Shown here: one piece after another, positions 16,887 to 24,317 of the stretch
How positions within the stretch are numbered: position 1 is the stretch's first letter
Layout: each line of letters starts with the position of its first letter
Source: Lachnospiraceae bacterium
GTDB lineage: Bacteria > Bacillota > Clostridia > Lachnospirales > Lachnospiraceae
Reading direction: 5' to 3'
DNA length: 33,604 bases
NCBI GenBank assembly: GCA_900766925.1
Contig: CAAFXG010000066.1
Location: 1-33,604 of the forward strand
The notes under the pieces: model-generated
What the model saw: only the letters and a program-made list of their open reading frames with translations
What the model was told of the DNA's origin: nothing
Database searches by the model: none
Program-made: the position numbers and the translations under genes

Positions 16887-18699
16887 AAAGAACACCTCCC
16901 ATCTCATCCTGATAATTCTTTGCCTGCAATCGGAACATCTCGGCATAACGCCCATTTTTATCCATTAATTCCTGATGCGTTCCCTCCTCAATAATTGAAC
17001 CATGCTCCAAAAACAGAATACGGTCTGCCATACGTGCTGAAGACATTCTGTGAGAAATAAAAAATACAGTCTTCCCCTTAGATGCCTCCATCATATTACA
17101 GTACATATTGTATTCAGCAATAGGGTCTAATGCGCTGGATGGTTCATCCAGCACAACAACATCCGGATTCTTGGCAAACACTCTGGCTATAGCAATTTTC
17201 TGTGCCTGTCCCCCTGAGCATACAAAGCCATCTTCTTCAAATTCCTTTGTTAAATATGTATCAATTCCCTTTGGCAGCTTTAAAAGCACTTCGCCAAACT
17301 GTGCCTTTTCTAAGGAATCAATTACGAGTTGCCTTTCCTCCTCAGTCTCCGGAGTTTTCATAAGAACATTATCAGCTAATGACAGAGAAAAAATTTGAAA
17401 ATCCTGAAATACCGTTCCAAAGCAATCACGGTATGCAGAAGGATCATACTGCCTGATATCTGTTCCTCCAACAATGATTCTGCCCTCCGAAACCGTATAC
17501 AAGCCCATCAAAAGCTTCATTAATGTAGTCTTTCCTGCTCCATTCTCACCTACAAGGGCAACGTGTTCTCCCTGACGGACACTAAGATTCAAATCATTGA
17601 TAATCATATCCTCACTGCCTGAATAATGATAAGATACATGTTCAAATACAATATCTCCCATGTTATTCTGTGGTATGACATTGTTTCCATCCGGTTCTTC
17701 TGTCTCACATTCCATAAACTCCGTAATATTGTTCATATACATACAAAGCTTTCCAGCCTCAGAGAAAAGCTCAATAGCTTCATTGATAGAGCCCACAACA
17801 TAGCCCACCGCCGAAATCATGGCAACATATGCTGCCACAGCAGTACTTCCGCTTACCTTCAGACGATATGTAATATACAAATATGAACACAGAGTTACCA
17901 GACCTGCAAAAAGCAGAGTTTCTATAATTCGATATATTCCTATTTTTTTATGATGAGATTTATTTTTCTCATATCGCTCCATGTATCCATCCTTATGAGT
18001 TTCAAAAAGCACGTTAGCAATCGGATACAAGCGAAGTTCACTGGCATATTTCTTCTCATAAAAGACACGTTTTGCATATTCCATCTTTCTTTTGGCTACT
18101 GTTTCTTCCCTTCTTGCAGCAAACAGCTCACTACTTTCCCTTATTCCTAACCATAAGCTGCCAATTACAGGCGGTATTACAAATGCAATCAAAACAACAT
18201 CTACCAAGCCCAGCATAATTAGAGCTGTAATACTTCCGAAAACTGCTCCAACACCACAGGTTGTCCAAATCATACCCCAGATACCCTGCTCAAGAGACTC
18301 ATCCAAGGCTCTTGAAAACTTATCATAAAACTCCGGATTCTCGTATTGGCTTATCTTAATTTTCTTTGCCCTATGAATAATATTGGAAAAAATATTCCTA
18401 TATACCTTCATCTCCGAAATCTTAAGACAGTAACTGTGAAAAGCCGAAGTAATATGTATAATAACGTGTATAACACAAAAAATGCTGACCATTACAAACA
18501 GCTTACGAAAATCTACACCACTCTCGATACATTCATAGATAAACTTTATGAGATAAATACTATAAAGTGTGTCAAAAACAGCTTCAGTTATGTTCTTGTA
18601 AAAGGAAAAGTACACAATTGCTTTATCTCCCTTATAAATCAGAGAAATTGCATTGCTGATACTTTTCAAAATACTATCCTTTGTTTTCTTATTTTCCAT
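16879..18699 (-). CDS. ABC exporter half-transporter, first subunit
   Basis: A 606-residue ABC exporter subunit, start MENKKTKDSI. Membrane helices fall within about residues 25-310. Walker A is GENGAGKTT (384-392), the signature CSGGQ (494-498), Walker B VVVLDEPSSALDP from 514, and the H-loop His is residue 550. The frame stays open for 31 codons upstream, but those codons lie in the second attenuator terminator, and the GGGGGAG site just before 18699 fixes the start. It overlaps the second subunit by 8 bp. The transcript is led by a 22-codon ORF and two terminators, implying attenuation control. It could export a drug, a peptide, or the product of the leader ORF itself. Confidence 0.93.
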   Translation of the reverse strand: MENKKTKDSILKSISNAISLIYKGDKAIVYFSFYKNITEAVFDTLYSIYLIKFIYECIESGVDFRKLFVMVSIFCVIHVIIHITSAFHSYCLKISEMKVYRNIFSNIIHRAKKIKISQYENPEFYDKFSRALDESLEQGIWGMIWTTCGVGAVFGSITALIMLGLVDVVLIAFVIPPVIGSLWLGIRESSELFAARREETVAKRKMEYAKRVFYEKKYASELRLYPIANVLFETHKDGYMERYEKNKSHHKKIGIYRIIETLLFAGLVTLCSYLYITYRLKVSGSTAVAAYVAMISAVGYVVGSINEAIELFSEAGKLCMYMNNITEFMECETEEPDGNNVIPQNNMGDIVFEHVSYHYSGSEDMIINDLNLSVRQGEHVALVGENGAGKTTLMKLLMGLYTVSEGRIIVGGTDIRQYDPSAYRDCFGTVFQDFQIFSLSLADNVLMKTPETEEERQLVIDSLEKAQFGEVLLKLPKGIDTYLTKEFEEDGFVCSGGQAQKIAIARVFAKNPDVVVLDEPSSALDPIAEYNMYCNMMEASKGKTVFFISHRMSSARMADRILFLEHGSIIEEGTHQELMDKNGRYAEMFRLQAKNYQDEMGGVLYE

Positions 18700-18744
18700 T
18701 TCTTTACTCCCCCAAATACACCCCTGCTGATTAACAGTGAATAC

Positions 18745-18774
18745 AAAAAAAGTCAGGGCACGAAATCCCTGACT
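18745..18774 (-). terminator. Attenuator terminator 2 upstream of the ABC exporter
   Basis: Minus-strand stem AGTCAGGG / CCCTGACT (8 bp, loop ATTTCGTG) followed by seven T. It lies 46 bp upstream of the exporter start codon, inside the mRNA leader, so it must be read through for expression. Confidence 0.85.
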
Positions 18775-18792
18775 CAGCATAATCTTAACCAA

Positions 18793-18826
18793 GAAAAAAC
18801 GTGGTACCCAAAAATGATACCACGTT
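18793..18826 (-). terminator. Attenuator terminator 1 after the leader ORF
   Basis: Minus-strand stem AACGTGGTA / TACCACGTT (9 bp, perfect) with an 11-base loop, followed by a T run. It begins 15 bases after the leader ORF stop, close enough that a ribosome at or near the stop codon could interfere with folding. Confidence 0.85.
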
Positions 18827-18841
18827 ACGTTACATTATTAA

Positions 18842-18910
18842 CTAACAATTCTCCGAGGTAATCATCTGCGATATATAGTTATTAAAATCAAAAATTCCTG
18901 TTCTTATCAT
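18842..18910 (-). CDS. 22-residue leader peptide upstream of the ABC exporter
   Basis: A short ORF: ATG at 18910, TAG at 18842-18844, 22 residues beginning MIRTGIFDFNNY and ending ISQMITSENC. It has an AAAGGAGG site 7 bases before the ATG, among the best in the window. The promoter is directly upstream and two terminators lie downstream, before the exporter gene. This is the layout of bmrB-bmrCD type attenuators, where ribosome stalling in the leader during antibiotic stress permits read-through. The RBS core GAGGTAAT (18916-18923) is the exact complement of ATTACCTC inside the ORF (18855-18862), so the leader may also fold over its own start. A secreted peptide ending in Cys is an alternative reading. 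Confidence 0.72.
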   Translation of the reverse strand: MIRTGIFDFNNYISQMITSENC

Positions 18911-18945
18911 ATTAAATTACCTCCTTTTCAATGTTTTGCCTGTCA

Positions 18946-18974
18946 ATCTTATAATATTATTTAAAAAATGTCAA
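18946..18974 (-). promoter_or_regulatory. Promoter of the leader ORF / ABC exporter
   Basis: Minus-strand TTGACA at 18974-18969, 17-bp spacer, TAAGAT at 18951-18946. This predicts a transcript start near 18939, about 30 nt before the leader ATG. Confidence 0.7.
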
Positions 18975-19109
18975 TATTTTCCATAAAAAATGTTTCACAA
19001 AATAAAATACTGTCGAACTTTGTCTATGTAATTTTATAAACTTTTTTTTAATAATATGATAATATATTTACATAAATCTAATATAATTTTATTTAAGCGA
19101 GGTGTTGTT

Positions 19110-19169
19110 ATGACATATGATGAGTATTGCGAAATGTATGAAAACGGTTATGACGATACAAGAAGATAA
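19110..19169 (+). CDS. Possible 19-residue peptide or truncated gene start
   Basis: Plus-strand ATG at 19110 after GCGAGGTG, reading MTYDEYCEMYENGYDDTRR and then TAA. The composition is highly acidic and tyrosine-rich, unlike random AT-rich sequence, but it is very short and sits at the edge of a stretch of gene remnants. It may be the first codons of a lost gene. No function can be named. Confidence 0.25.
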   Translation: MTYDEYCEMYENGYDDTRR

Positions 19170-19220
19170 TAAAAAATATATTATACCCCATTTTGTTGTG
19201 CTACATAAAGCATTTTCAGG

Positions 19221-19406
19221 TCAAGTGCTGATGCAATGACTGATATCCGGAGCAAGCGCCACTGTTCTCTTACTTTCTGCTACAAAACTTAGATTGGGAT
19301 TTCTTTGTAAATAAACGGAAATAGCGTCATAAGTCTCTTCGCCATTATTATGTAAATGTACTCCATCTATGTTTTTCCAAAACAATAAAACCGATTCTAT
19401 ACACAT
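19221..19406 (-). pseudogene. GNAT acetyltransferase fragment (N-terminal portion)
   Basis: The frame contains SVLLFWKNIDGVHL, then VYLQRNPNLSFVAESK, which is the usual opening of a small GNAT acetyltransferase (start region, then 'L.RNP..SFVAE' before the first core strand). The acetyl-CoA binding part never follows: after SFVAESK the frame runs into unrelated residues and stops. The natural N-terminal Met region is also missing and abuts the reductase fragment at about 19400, as if a deletion joined the two. About 45 residues are recognisable of an expected 140-160. Nonfunctional. Confidence 0.6.
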
Positions 19407-19690
19407 ATTCCATCATATTCCTTCTCAATCATTTTGGCTGCCGAAAAAACAATTTCATCTACTTTATATACAACATCTTCATTAAAATGTCCATATAACA
19501 GTCTTGGCTCAACACGAAGAAGTCCTTTGGGAAGTGCTATTCCTACTGCAATCACCGATTTACAATCAGGAAATAAATCTATGGGGCGAAAATTAATCGG
19601 TGCTTCCATAAACCTCTCCATTCCTCCGAATCCACATACATCAGCACCCAAACCTAATACTTTTTCTCTTATTGTATCTTTTCTAACTAT
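19397..19690 (-). pseudogene. Epoxyqueuosine-reductase-like iron-sulfur protein, N-terminal fragment
   Basis: Reads GLGADVCGFGGMERF, then PINFRPIDLFPDCKSVIAVG and IALPKGLL, typical of the N-terminus of QueG-like reductases; the family is normally about 250-350 residues with ferredoxin cysteines at the C-terminus. Here it stops after about 98 codons. The natural start codon position (19690-19688) reads ATA, four bases after GGAGAG, suggesting the ATG was lost by one substitution; the only later starter is a TTG at 19651 with no site. Both start loss and truncation mark it as a pseudogene. Confidence 0.68.
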
Positions 19691-19831
19691 AAAACTCTCC
19701 TAAAAATTCAGACAATCATGTGCTTTCATTACTATCAAGAATATCCAAATCCATTTGTACCAAATAACACTTTTTTGCTATTATGTTACTGTTTTGTTTT
19801 CACCTTTCTTCCCGGTATGTGCAGTTTAAGC

Positions 19832-21016
19832 TTATGAAACATCAGGATAATTCTCCATAACCTTAAGGAATTCGTCAAAATGCTCATCAAATAGTTTTGT
19901 AATTTGTGGATCAAACTGATGACCGGCCTGACTTAAAATTTCCTCTCTCGCCTGTTCAGGAGTCCAGGCTTTCTTATAGCAGCGTTTACTTACCAGTGCA
20001 TCAAAAACGTCTGCTACAGCTACACATCGCGCATATATATTAATGTGCTCACCTTCAAAATTGTTTTGATAACCCTTACCATCAAATCGTTCGTGATGTT
20101 GCTGGGCTATACCGGCTGCAAGCTGCATAATCTCTCCGGGCGAGTTTTCCAAAAGCTTATATCCGTAATCAACATGTTTTTTTATCTCTGAGAATTCATC
20201 TTCTGTAAGCTTGCCGGGTTTGTGTAGTATTTCCCGTGGTACACAGATTTTACCTACATCATGCATCATACTTGCCACGCTTATTTTCCATGTTTCCTCC
20301 TCAGATAATCCCATTGCACGACATAATATTTCTGTATATGCAGCAACGCGTTTTACATGCTGACCTGTCTCATGGCTTTGTGACTCAACAAGCTCCGAAA
20401 GAGAGCCAACCATAACCTGTTGCTCTTCGTACAACTCATTATTCTTTTTTACAAGAGCTGCAATCAATCGTTGTAGCTTGCCCGTAATACTAATACAGAT
20501 TACAGATATTGCAACAAGCTCAATTACACGAGGTATTATTCCGTATAACAATACGCCTCGCAGAGTAACGAGTGGCTCGTCAGGTACAATCTTAAGCATG
20601 AATGCAATCAGATGGCTTACTACCATTACAGGGACACTTAACACAGTGGTGTAGATAACATATGTGCGCTCACAGTACAAACATGAAACTACTACCGGAA
20701 GAATCAGCATAATAATTACATGATACGAAAGAATAGAATACATAAGTCCGGACATAAAGACCAGAAGCGTTAGTACAAGATATCTTATAGATTTTGAACG
20801 CAAGCCCCAAATATCATAAAACAAAGTCGGCATTAGCAATATGACAGCTGACACGATAAGAGTCGGATACAAAGCGGAAGAAATCTTAAATACATGCAAA
20901 ATGTTAAGCAGTATAACAACCATAATTAGCACAGTTAACGCCCTGCAGATAGCTGAAATACGACGGTCTGAATCCTTTTCAAAGTCCAAAATAAGATTAT
21001 TTGCAAAATTTATCAT
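19832..21016 (-). CDS. HD-GYP domain membrane protein, probable cyclic-di-GMP phosphodiesterase
   Basis: A 394-residue protein. Residues about 22-185 contain five or six hydrophobic helices forming a membrane sensor region, followed by a short linker helix and an HD-GYP domain. The HD pair is at 252-253 (MMHDVGKICVPREIL) and the second motif HHERFDGKGYQ at 307-317, followed by VAVADVFDALVSKR and the conserved SQAGHQFDP. The usual GYP reads GYQ here; metal ligands are kept. Such enzymes hydrolyse cyclic di-GMP and affect motility or surface behaviour. The ATG at 21016 with a GGGG site is preferred to an in-frame GTG three codons upstream. It follows the sugar kinase by 45 bp. Confidence 0.9.
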   Translation of the reverse strand: MINFANNLILDFEKDSDRRISAICRALTVLIMVVILLNILHVFKISSALYPTLIVSAVILLMPTLFYDIWGLRSKSIRYLVLTLLVFMSGLMYSILSYHVIIMLILPVVVSCLYCERTYVIYTTVLSVPVMVVSHLIAFMLKIVPDEPLVTLRGVLLYGIIPRVIELVAISVICISITGKLQRLIAALVKKNNELYEEQQVMVGSLSELVESQSHETGQHVKRVAAYTEILCRAMGLSEEETWKISVASMMHDVGKICVPREILHKPGKLTEDEFSEIKKHVDYGYKLLENSPGEIMQLAAGIAQQHHERFDGKGYQNNFEGEHINIYARCVAVADVFDALVSKRCYKKAWTPEQAREEILSQAGHQFDPQITKLFDEHFDEFLKVMENYPDVS

Positions 21017-21061
21017 CTGTATCACCCCACAATAATAACAATGTTACTCTTTAAACCATCG

Positions 21062-21856
21062 TTAAAAACCTCCAAAATGCGTCAACGTTTCTGCCGCAAT
21101 TTTCGAACCTACAGCCATAGCCTTTAATATTTCACCGTCTGCTAAATAAGAACACACAAATCCCGCATGATAACTATCGCCACATCCGGTTGTGTCTACA
21201 ACTCTTTCAACATAATCCGCCTTTACACGATATTGCTTTCCATGATAATAGGTTACGCTCCCCTCTTGAGCAAGTGTCATATTAAACAACCCATCATATT
21301 TCTGAGAAAACCGTTCAAATATATGTAAAAGTTCCTCAGAGCCACTTATCATGAAGAAATCAATATATGGACAATATGCTTCTATTGTATCAAAATCGCG
21401 ATTAACATCAAAATCAACAGCCAAACGAAACTTATACTTTTTCTGTAACTCAATGAGTTCATGAAAACACGACGTATCATAATGAGTAAATACCACATCC
21501 GAATTACTTATTATAGCTATCTCATCATCCGTCAGCGAAAAAGCTTCCAGTATTTCACCATTCCATGAATCATCCTTGTAATATCGATCCCCTTCATCCG
21601 TCAGGTACGTCATATTATTAGCTGTTGTATGATGTTCATCAACACGGATATATCTGCTATCTATTTTCATTCCCTCAATAGATTTCAATATTACTTCTCC
21701 ATACCGATCTTTTCCTACAACTCCCAGCAATACGACTTCCATATTCTCAAACCGGGCTGCATGTACAGCAAAATTCAACTCTTCTCCTCCCGGCCTTATT
21801 TCGTTTGTTCCATCAAATACATCTACACATAAACAAGGTAAAGCCGTAATTTTCAT
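21062..21856 (-). CDS. PfkB-family carbohydrate kinase (fructoselysine 6-kinase-like)
   Basis: A 264-residue ribokinase-type kinase, slightly short for PfkB proteins and close in length and ending to FrlD. The C-terminal signature is VVDTTGCGDSYHAGFVCSYL, with the catalytic Asp of GCGDS; the N-terminal substrate region has RPGGEELNFAVHAARFENMEVVLLG. The terminal AAETLTHFGGF resembles the AAKTIQYHGAW ending of FrlD. The ATG at 21856 follows AAGGGAAATAAA; an ATG five codons upstream lies before that site. No sugar transporter or deglycase is nearby, so the substrate cannot be deduced from context. Confidence 0.85.
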   Translation of the reverse strand: MKITALPCLCVDVFDGTNEIRPGGEELNFAVHAARFENMEVVLLGVVGKDRYGEVILKSIEGMKIDSRYIRVDEHHTTANNMTYLTDEGDRYYKDDSWNGEILEAFSLTDDEIAIISNSDVVFTHYDTSCFHELIELQKKYKFRLAVDFDVNRDFDTIEAYCPYIDFFMISGSEELLHIFERFSQKYDGLFNMTLAQEGSVTYYHGKQYRVKADYVERVVDTTGCGDSYHAGFVCSYLADGEILKAMAVGSKIAAETLTHFGGF

Positions 21857-21954
21857 TTTATTTCCCTTCATCTCTCTTTTTTAATCTGACAATTCCTTCA
21901 TTTCTATTTTATCACATCTGTAATTTTCACACCAATACACTTACCTGCCAATAA

Positions 21955-22854
21955 TTAAGCATGTGAAAATGTTGGAAAGTACAGTTTTTCCTTCTCAATA
22001 CTTTCTAATTCTCTTCCCATGCAGAACAGTCGGTAATCATCTTCCCCATCAAACAAAGCAGACTCAAACATATCAGCTTCATCCTTTGCTGGTGTAAATC
22101 CAAGTATAAGCTCCTTGTATGAAGCATTTATTTCACTTATAACCTTTTCTAATGAAATGCTGTTTTTACTAATAACACTATGAAGTGTGATTGCGTCTCC
22201 GTTCATATCCATCACAGCATAGCAATCTATATCCCTCGCATAGTATACATTTTCAAGCTCAGCTGTATAAAACATCTGAAGGCCATATTTGTTTTCCTGT
22301 TCAAATGCTCCATTTTCCACACTATTTCTTACTGCCTCACAGTATGCTTCCTTCGCCGTTACATCTGAAGAGATAAGCTTTACAAATCCATTACTATGTT
22401 CTTCTGTAAGCTTACTTTCCTGTATATCCGCTCTCACATTATCTTTTAATCTGTATCGATACTGCATTCTCTCCTCAAATCCTAATTTCCTGTAAAAGCC
22501 CAATGCACTCAGATTAGCAAAAAGATAAATTCCATCACATTTATCTTCATATTCTTCAATCACATTTTCCATAAGTTTTCCGGCAAGACCCTGATTCCTG
22601 CGTTCTTCTGCAGTCATCACAGTACCAATCTGAATATAATACATCTTTGCGCCATTTTGAATAAAATGCATCCTGTTTACCGATACATTGCTTATTATTT
22701 TTCCATCCTCTTCAAATGAATACGGGATATAGTCTCCTTCAAAATATCCATTTTTAACCCAGCTTTCAAAATTAAAGTAAAATGTTTTCTCCGTCAGCTC
22801 ATTTAGTGCATGACGCATAGTTTCGTTATTCATGTAATCTTTAACTAATCGCAC
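21955..22854 (-). CDS. GNAT-family N-acetyltransferase
   Basis: A 299-residue protein with an N-terminal GNAT fold: acetyl-CoA binding region MTAEERRNQGLAGKLMENVI (Q/RxxGxG/A pattern) and GIYLFANLSALGFYRKLGFEE. The C-terminal ~130 residues form a second, unrecognised domain, as in several two-domain Firmicute acetyltransferases. I choose a GTG start at 22854 (VRLVKDYMNNE) because GGAGG lies 9 bases before it; the longer frame to 22902 begins inside the preceding gene without a site. The start overlaps the stop of the upstream acetyltransferase by 14 bp, so the pair is translationally coupled. Substrate unknown. Confidence 0.85.
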   Translation of the reverse strand: MRLVKDYMNNETMRHALNELTEKTFYFNFESWVKNGYFEGDYIPYSFEEDGKIISNVSVNRMHFIQNGAKMYYIQIGTVMTAEERRNQGLAGKLMENVIEEYEDKCDGIYLFANLSALGFYRKLGFEERMQYRYRLKDNVRADIQESKLTEEHSNGFVKLISSDVTAKEAYCEAVRNSVENGAFEQENKYGLQMFYTAELENVYYARDIDCYAVMDMNGDAITLHSVISKNSISLEKVISEINASYKELILGFTPAKDEADMFESALFDGEDDYRLFCMGRELESIEKEKLYFPTFSHA

Positions 22855-23404
22855 TTTGTATTTCCTCCGGATACAATCTTCTAACCGGAAAATCCTTTTC
22901 ATTCCTTGTCAATGCATATAATGCCATATCAATAACCTGACCATTTTTTACAGCATTATTTTTCAGAATTCCTTCAAAGCAAAAACCGGCCTTTTTAAGT
23001 ACAGTTCTTGAACCAATATTATAAGCAAATGGTTCTGCAAAGATTCTCAAAATATCAGTTTCAGCAAAAACCTTTTCACACAATTGCTTTACAGCATCTG
23101 TCATTATTCCCTTTCCCCAATATTCCTCAGCCACATAATAACCAAGTTCCGCAGTACGGGCGTGAATATTTGCTTGTCTGAAAGCACCGATACTTCCAAC
23201 CGCCTTACCATCCACATCAATCGCATATGCAAATGTATCATGTGGATTAGATTCAGTAATAAATCGAATATATTCAAGCGCATCCGCTTCCGTATATGGA
23301 TATGGCAATCCATCCCGTAAATTATTCAATACATTTTTATTTGACAACGCAGCTGCAAGTGAAGATGCATCCGATTTTTTCCATGGTCTGATTGTAACAT
23401 GCAT
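22841..23404 (-). CDS. GNAT-family N-acetyltransferase (RimJ/RimL type)
   Basis: A 187-residue acetyltransferase of the ribosomal-protein/RimJ-RimL group. Visible are the start TIRPWKKSDASSLAAALSN, the central AELGYYVAEEYWGKGIMTDA with the acetyl-CoA loop, and AYNIGSRTVLKKAGFCFEG near the C-terminus, all standard for the group. The ATG at 23404 has GGCGGG just before it. A near-consensus promoter lies at 23478-23507, so this gene and the GNAT gene behind it probably form a two-gene operon. Acceptor unknown: protein N-terminus, antibiotic or small amine. Confidence 0.9.
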   Translation of the reverse strand: MHVTIRPWKKSDASSLAAALSNKNVLNNLRDGLPYPYTEADALEYIRFITESNPHDTFAYAIDVDGKAVGSIGAFRQANIHARTAELGYYVAEEYWGKGIMTDAVKQLCEKVFAETDILRIFAEPFAYNIGSRTVLKKAGFCFEGILKNNAVKNGQVIDMALYALTRNEKDFPVRRLYPEEIQSAIS

Positions 23405-23477
23405 ATTCCCGCCTCGCTTTCTATTCCGGATTCCTTGACATTGCCCAATCTTCTTAATGCAAACGTCTGTTTTTTAC

Positions 23478-23507
23478 ATTATAGTTAACGACCGTTCTCG
23501 TTGTCAA
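23478..23507 (-). promoter_or_regulatory. Promoter of the GNAT pair
   Basis: Minus-strand TTGACA (23507-23502), 18-bp spacer, TATAAT (23483-23478): both hexamers match consensus exactly. The spacer contains AACGGTCGTT, a short palindrome that could bind a regulator. Confidence 0.75.
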
Positions 23508-23559
23508 TATAAAGATTTCCGGAAGATTTCTTTTTCATTTACATTCTCCCTTCAAAAAT

Positions 23560-24312
23560 CTACCACTCCATCCTTGCCAGCCATTGATTAACCTTTTCCT
23601 CACGCTTCTTAACCGGCTCATTGCAACCATCTTCCAGTATCAATTCACCCTGGAGCCTTCCGTCTAACAGATACAAAATGCGTCCGCAACGACTTGCCAT
23701 CCTGCTGTCATGGGTGACCATTAAAATAGTGGTTCCCTCACGATTTAATGCTATAAGTGCGTTCATCACTTCTTCTGAAGCACTTTTATTTAATGCTCCT
23801 GTGGGTTCGTCTGCAAATATAATATCCGGTTGATTTATCATACTTCTGCAAATACAGGCCCTCTGCTGCTGACCGCCCGAAACCTCTGTTATTCTTCTAT
23901 TCTCCAATCCTGAAATCGAAAGCTTTTTCATAAGATCCACTGCCTCATTAAAAAGCTCCCTCTTTTCCTTTCTCCCTTTTTTTCTTTCCTTGTTTGCCTG
24001 TATGCCGGGAAGCAAAATATTATCCAGAATATTCAGATTTTCCATCATATTCATCTGTTGAAAAACAAAACCAATCTGATGAAGCCGTAATTTTGCCTTA
24101 TCGTTCTCAGATAATGCCGTAATTTCCTGATCTTTCAGCCATACCTTACCACCGGTAGGTTGATCCATTCCGGATATATTATATAGTAATGTGGACTTTC
24201 CTGAGCCTGAAGGCCCCATGATTGCTACCATTTCTCCTTTATCAATACCAAAAGAAATATCGTATAAAATCTCATTTTTACAAAGTTTTTCTGCCTGTAG
24301 AATTTTCTCCAT
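23560..24312 (-). CDS. ABC transporter ATP-binding protein (MacB/LolD type)
   Basis: A 250-residue ATPase that pairs with the FtsX-type permease upstream. Walker A GPSGSGKST, Q-loop in FVFQQMNMMENLNILDNILLP, signature VSGGQQQRACICRS, Walker B IIFADEPTGALN and H-loop VTHD are all intact. The ATG at 24312 (MEKILQAEK) has an AAAGGA site and starts 5 bp after the permease stop. Such pairs in Clostridia often export or respond to antimicrobial peptides. The operon is TetR-controlled through the palindrome at 27254-27272. A highly charged loop (KERKKGRKEKRE) is inserted after the Q-loop region. Confidence 0.93.
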   Translation of the reverse strand: MEKILQAEKLCKNEILYDISFGIDKGEMVAIMGPSGSGKSTLLYNISGMDQPTGGKVWLKDQEITALSENDKAKLRLHQIGFVFQQMNMMENLNILDNILLPGIQANKERKKGRKEKRELFNEAVDLMKKLSISGLENRRITEVSGGQQQRACICRSMINQPDIIFADEPTGALNKSASEEVMNALIALNREGTTILMVTHDSRMASRCGRILYLLDGRLQGELILEDGCNEPVKKREEKVNQWLARMEW

Positions 24313-24317
24313 AATAT

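Larger units (their letters stand above)
19170..19831. other. Decayed intergenic stretch with gene fragments
   Basis: No intact gene is present in 660 bp. The identifiable content is the GNAT and epoxyqueuosine-reductase-like fragments listed separately (19221-19690, minus strand). From 19700 to 19831 I see only AT-rich sequence without an ORF or clear structure. Confidence 0.65.

Noticed and set aside
18793..18826. GGTACCACG followed by T resembles a T-box antiterminator/terminator.
   Set aside because: The leader from the predicted start is only about 145 nt, holds a translated ORF with a strong RBS, and shows no Stem I, specifier loop or T-box core sequence.
18346..18861. Plus-strand 171-codon ORF opposite the first ABC subunit and its leader.
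   Set aside because: Crosses the terminators and the start of the exporter gene; composition is that of antisense AT-rich DNA.
23485..23538. 17-codon minus-strand ORF after the ABC ATPase with a GAAGGGAG site (MKKKSSGNLYIDNENGR).
   Set aside because: Too short to support as a gene, overlaps the GNAT promoter and shows no family; possibly the beginning of a lost gene.
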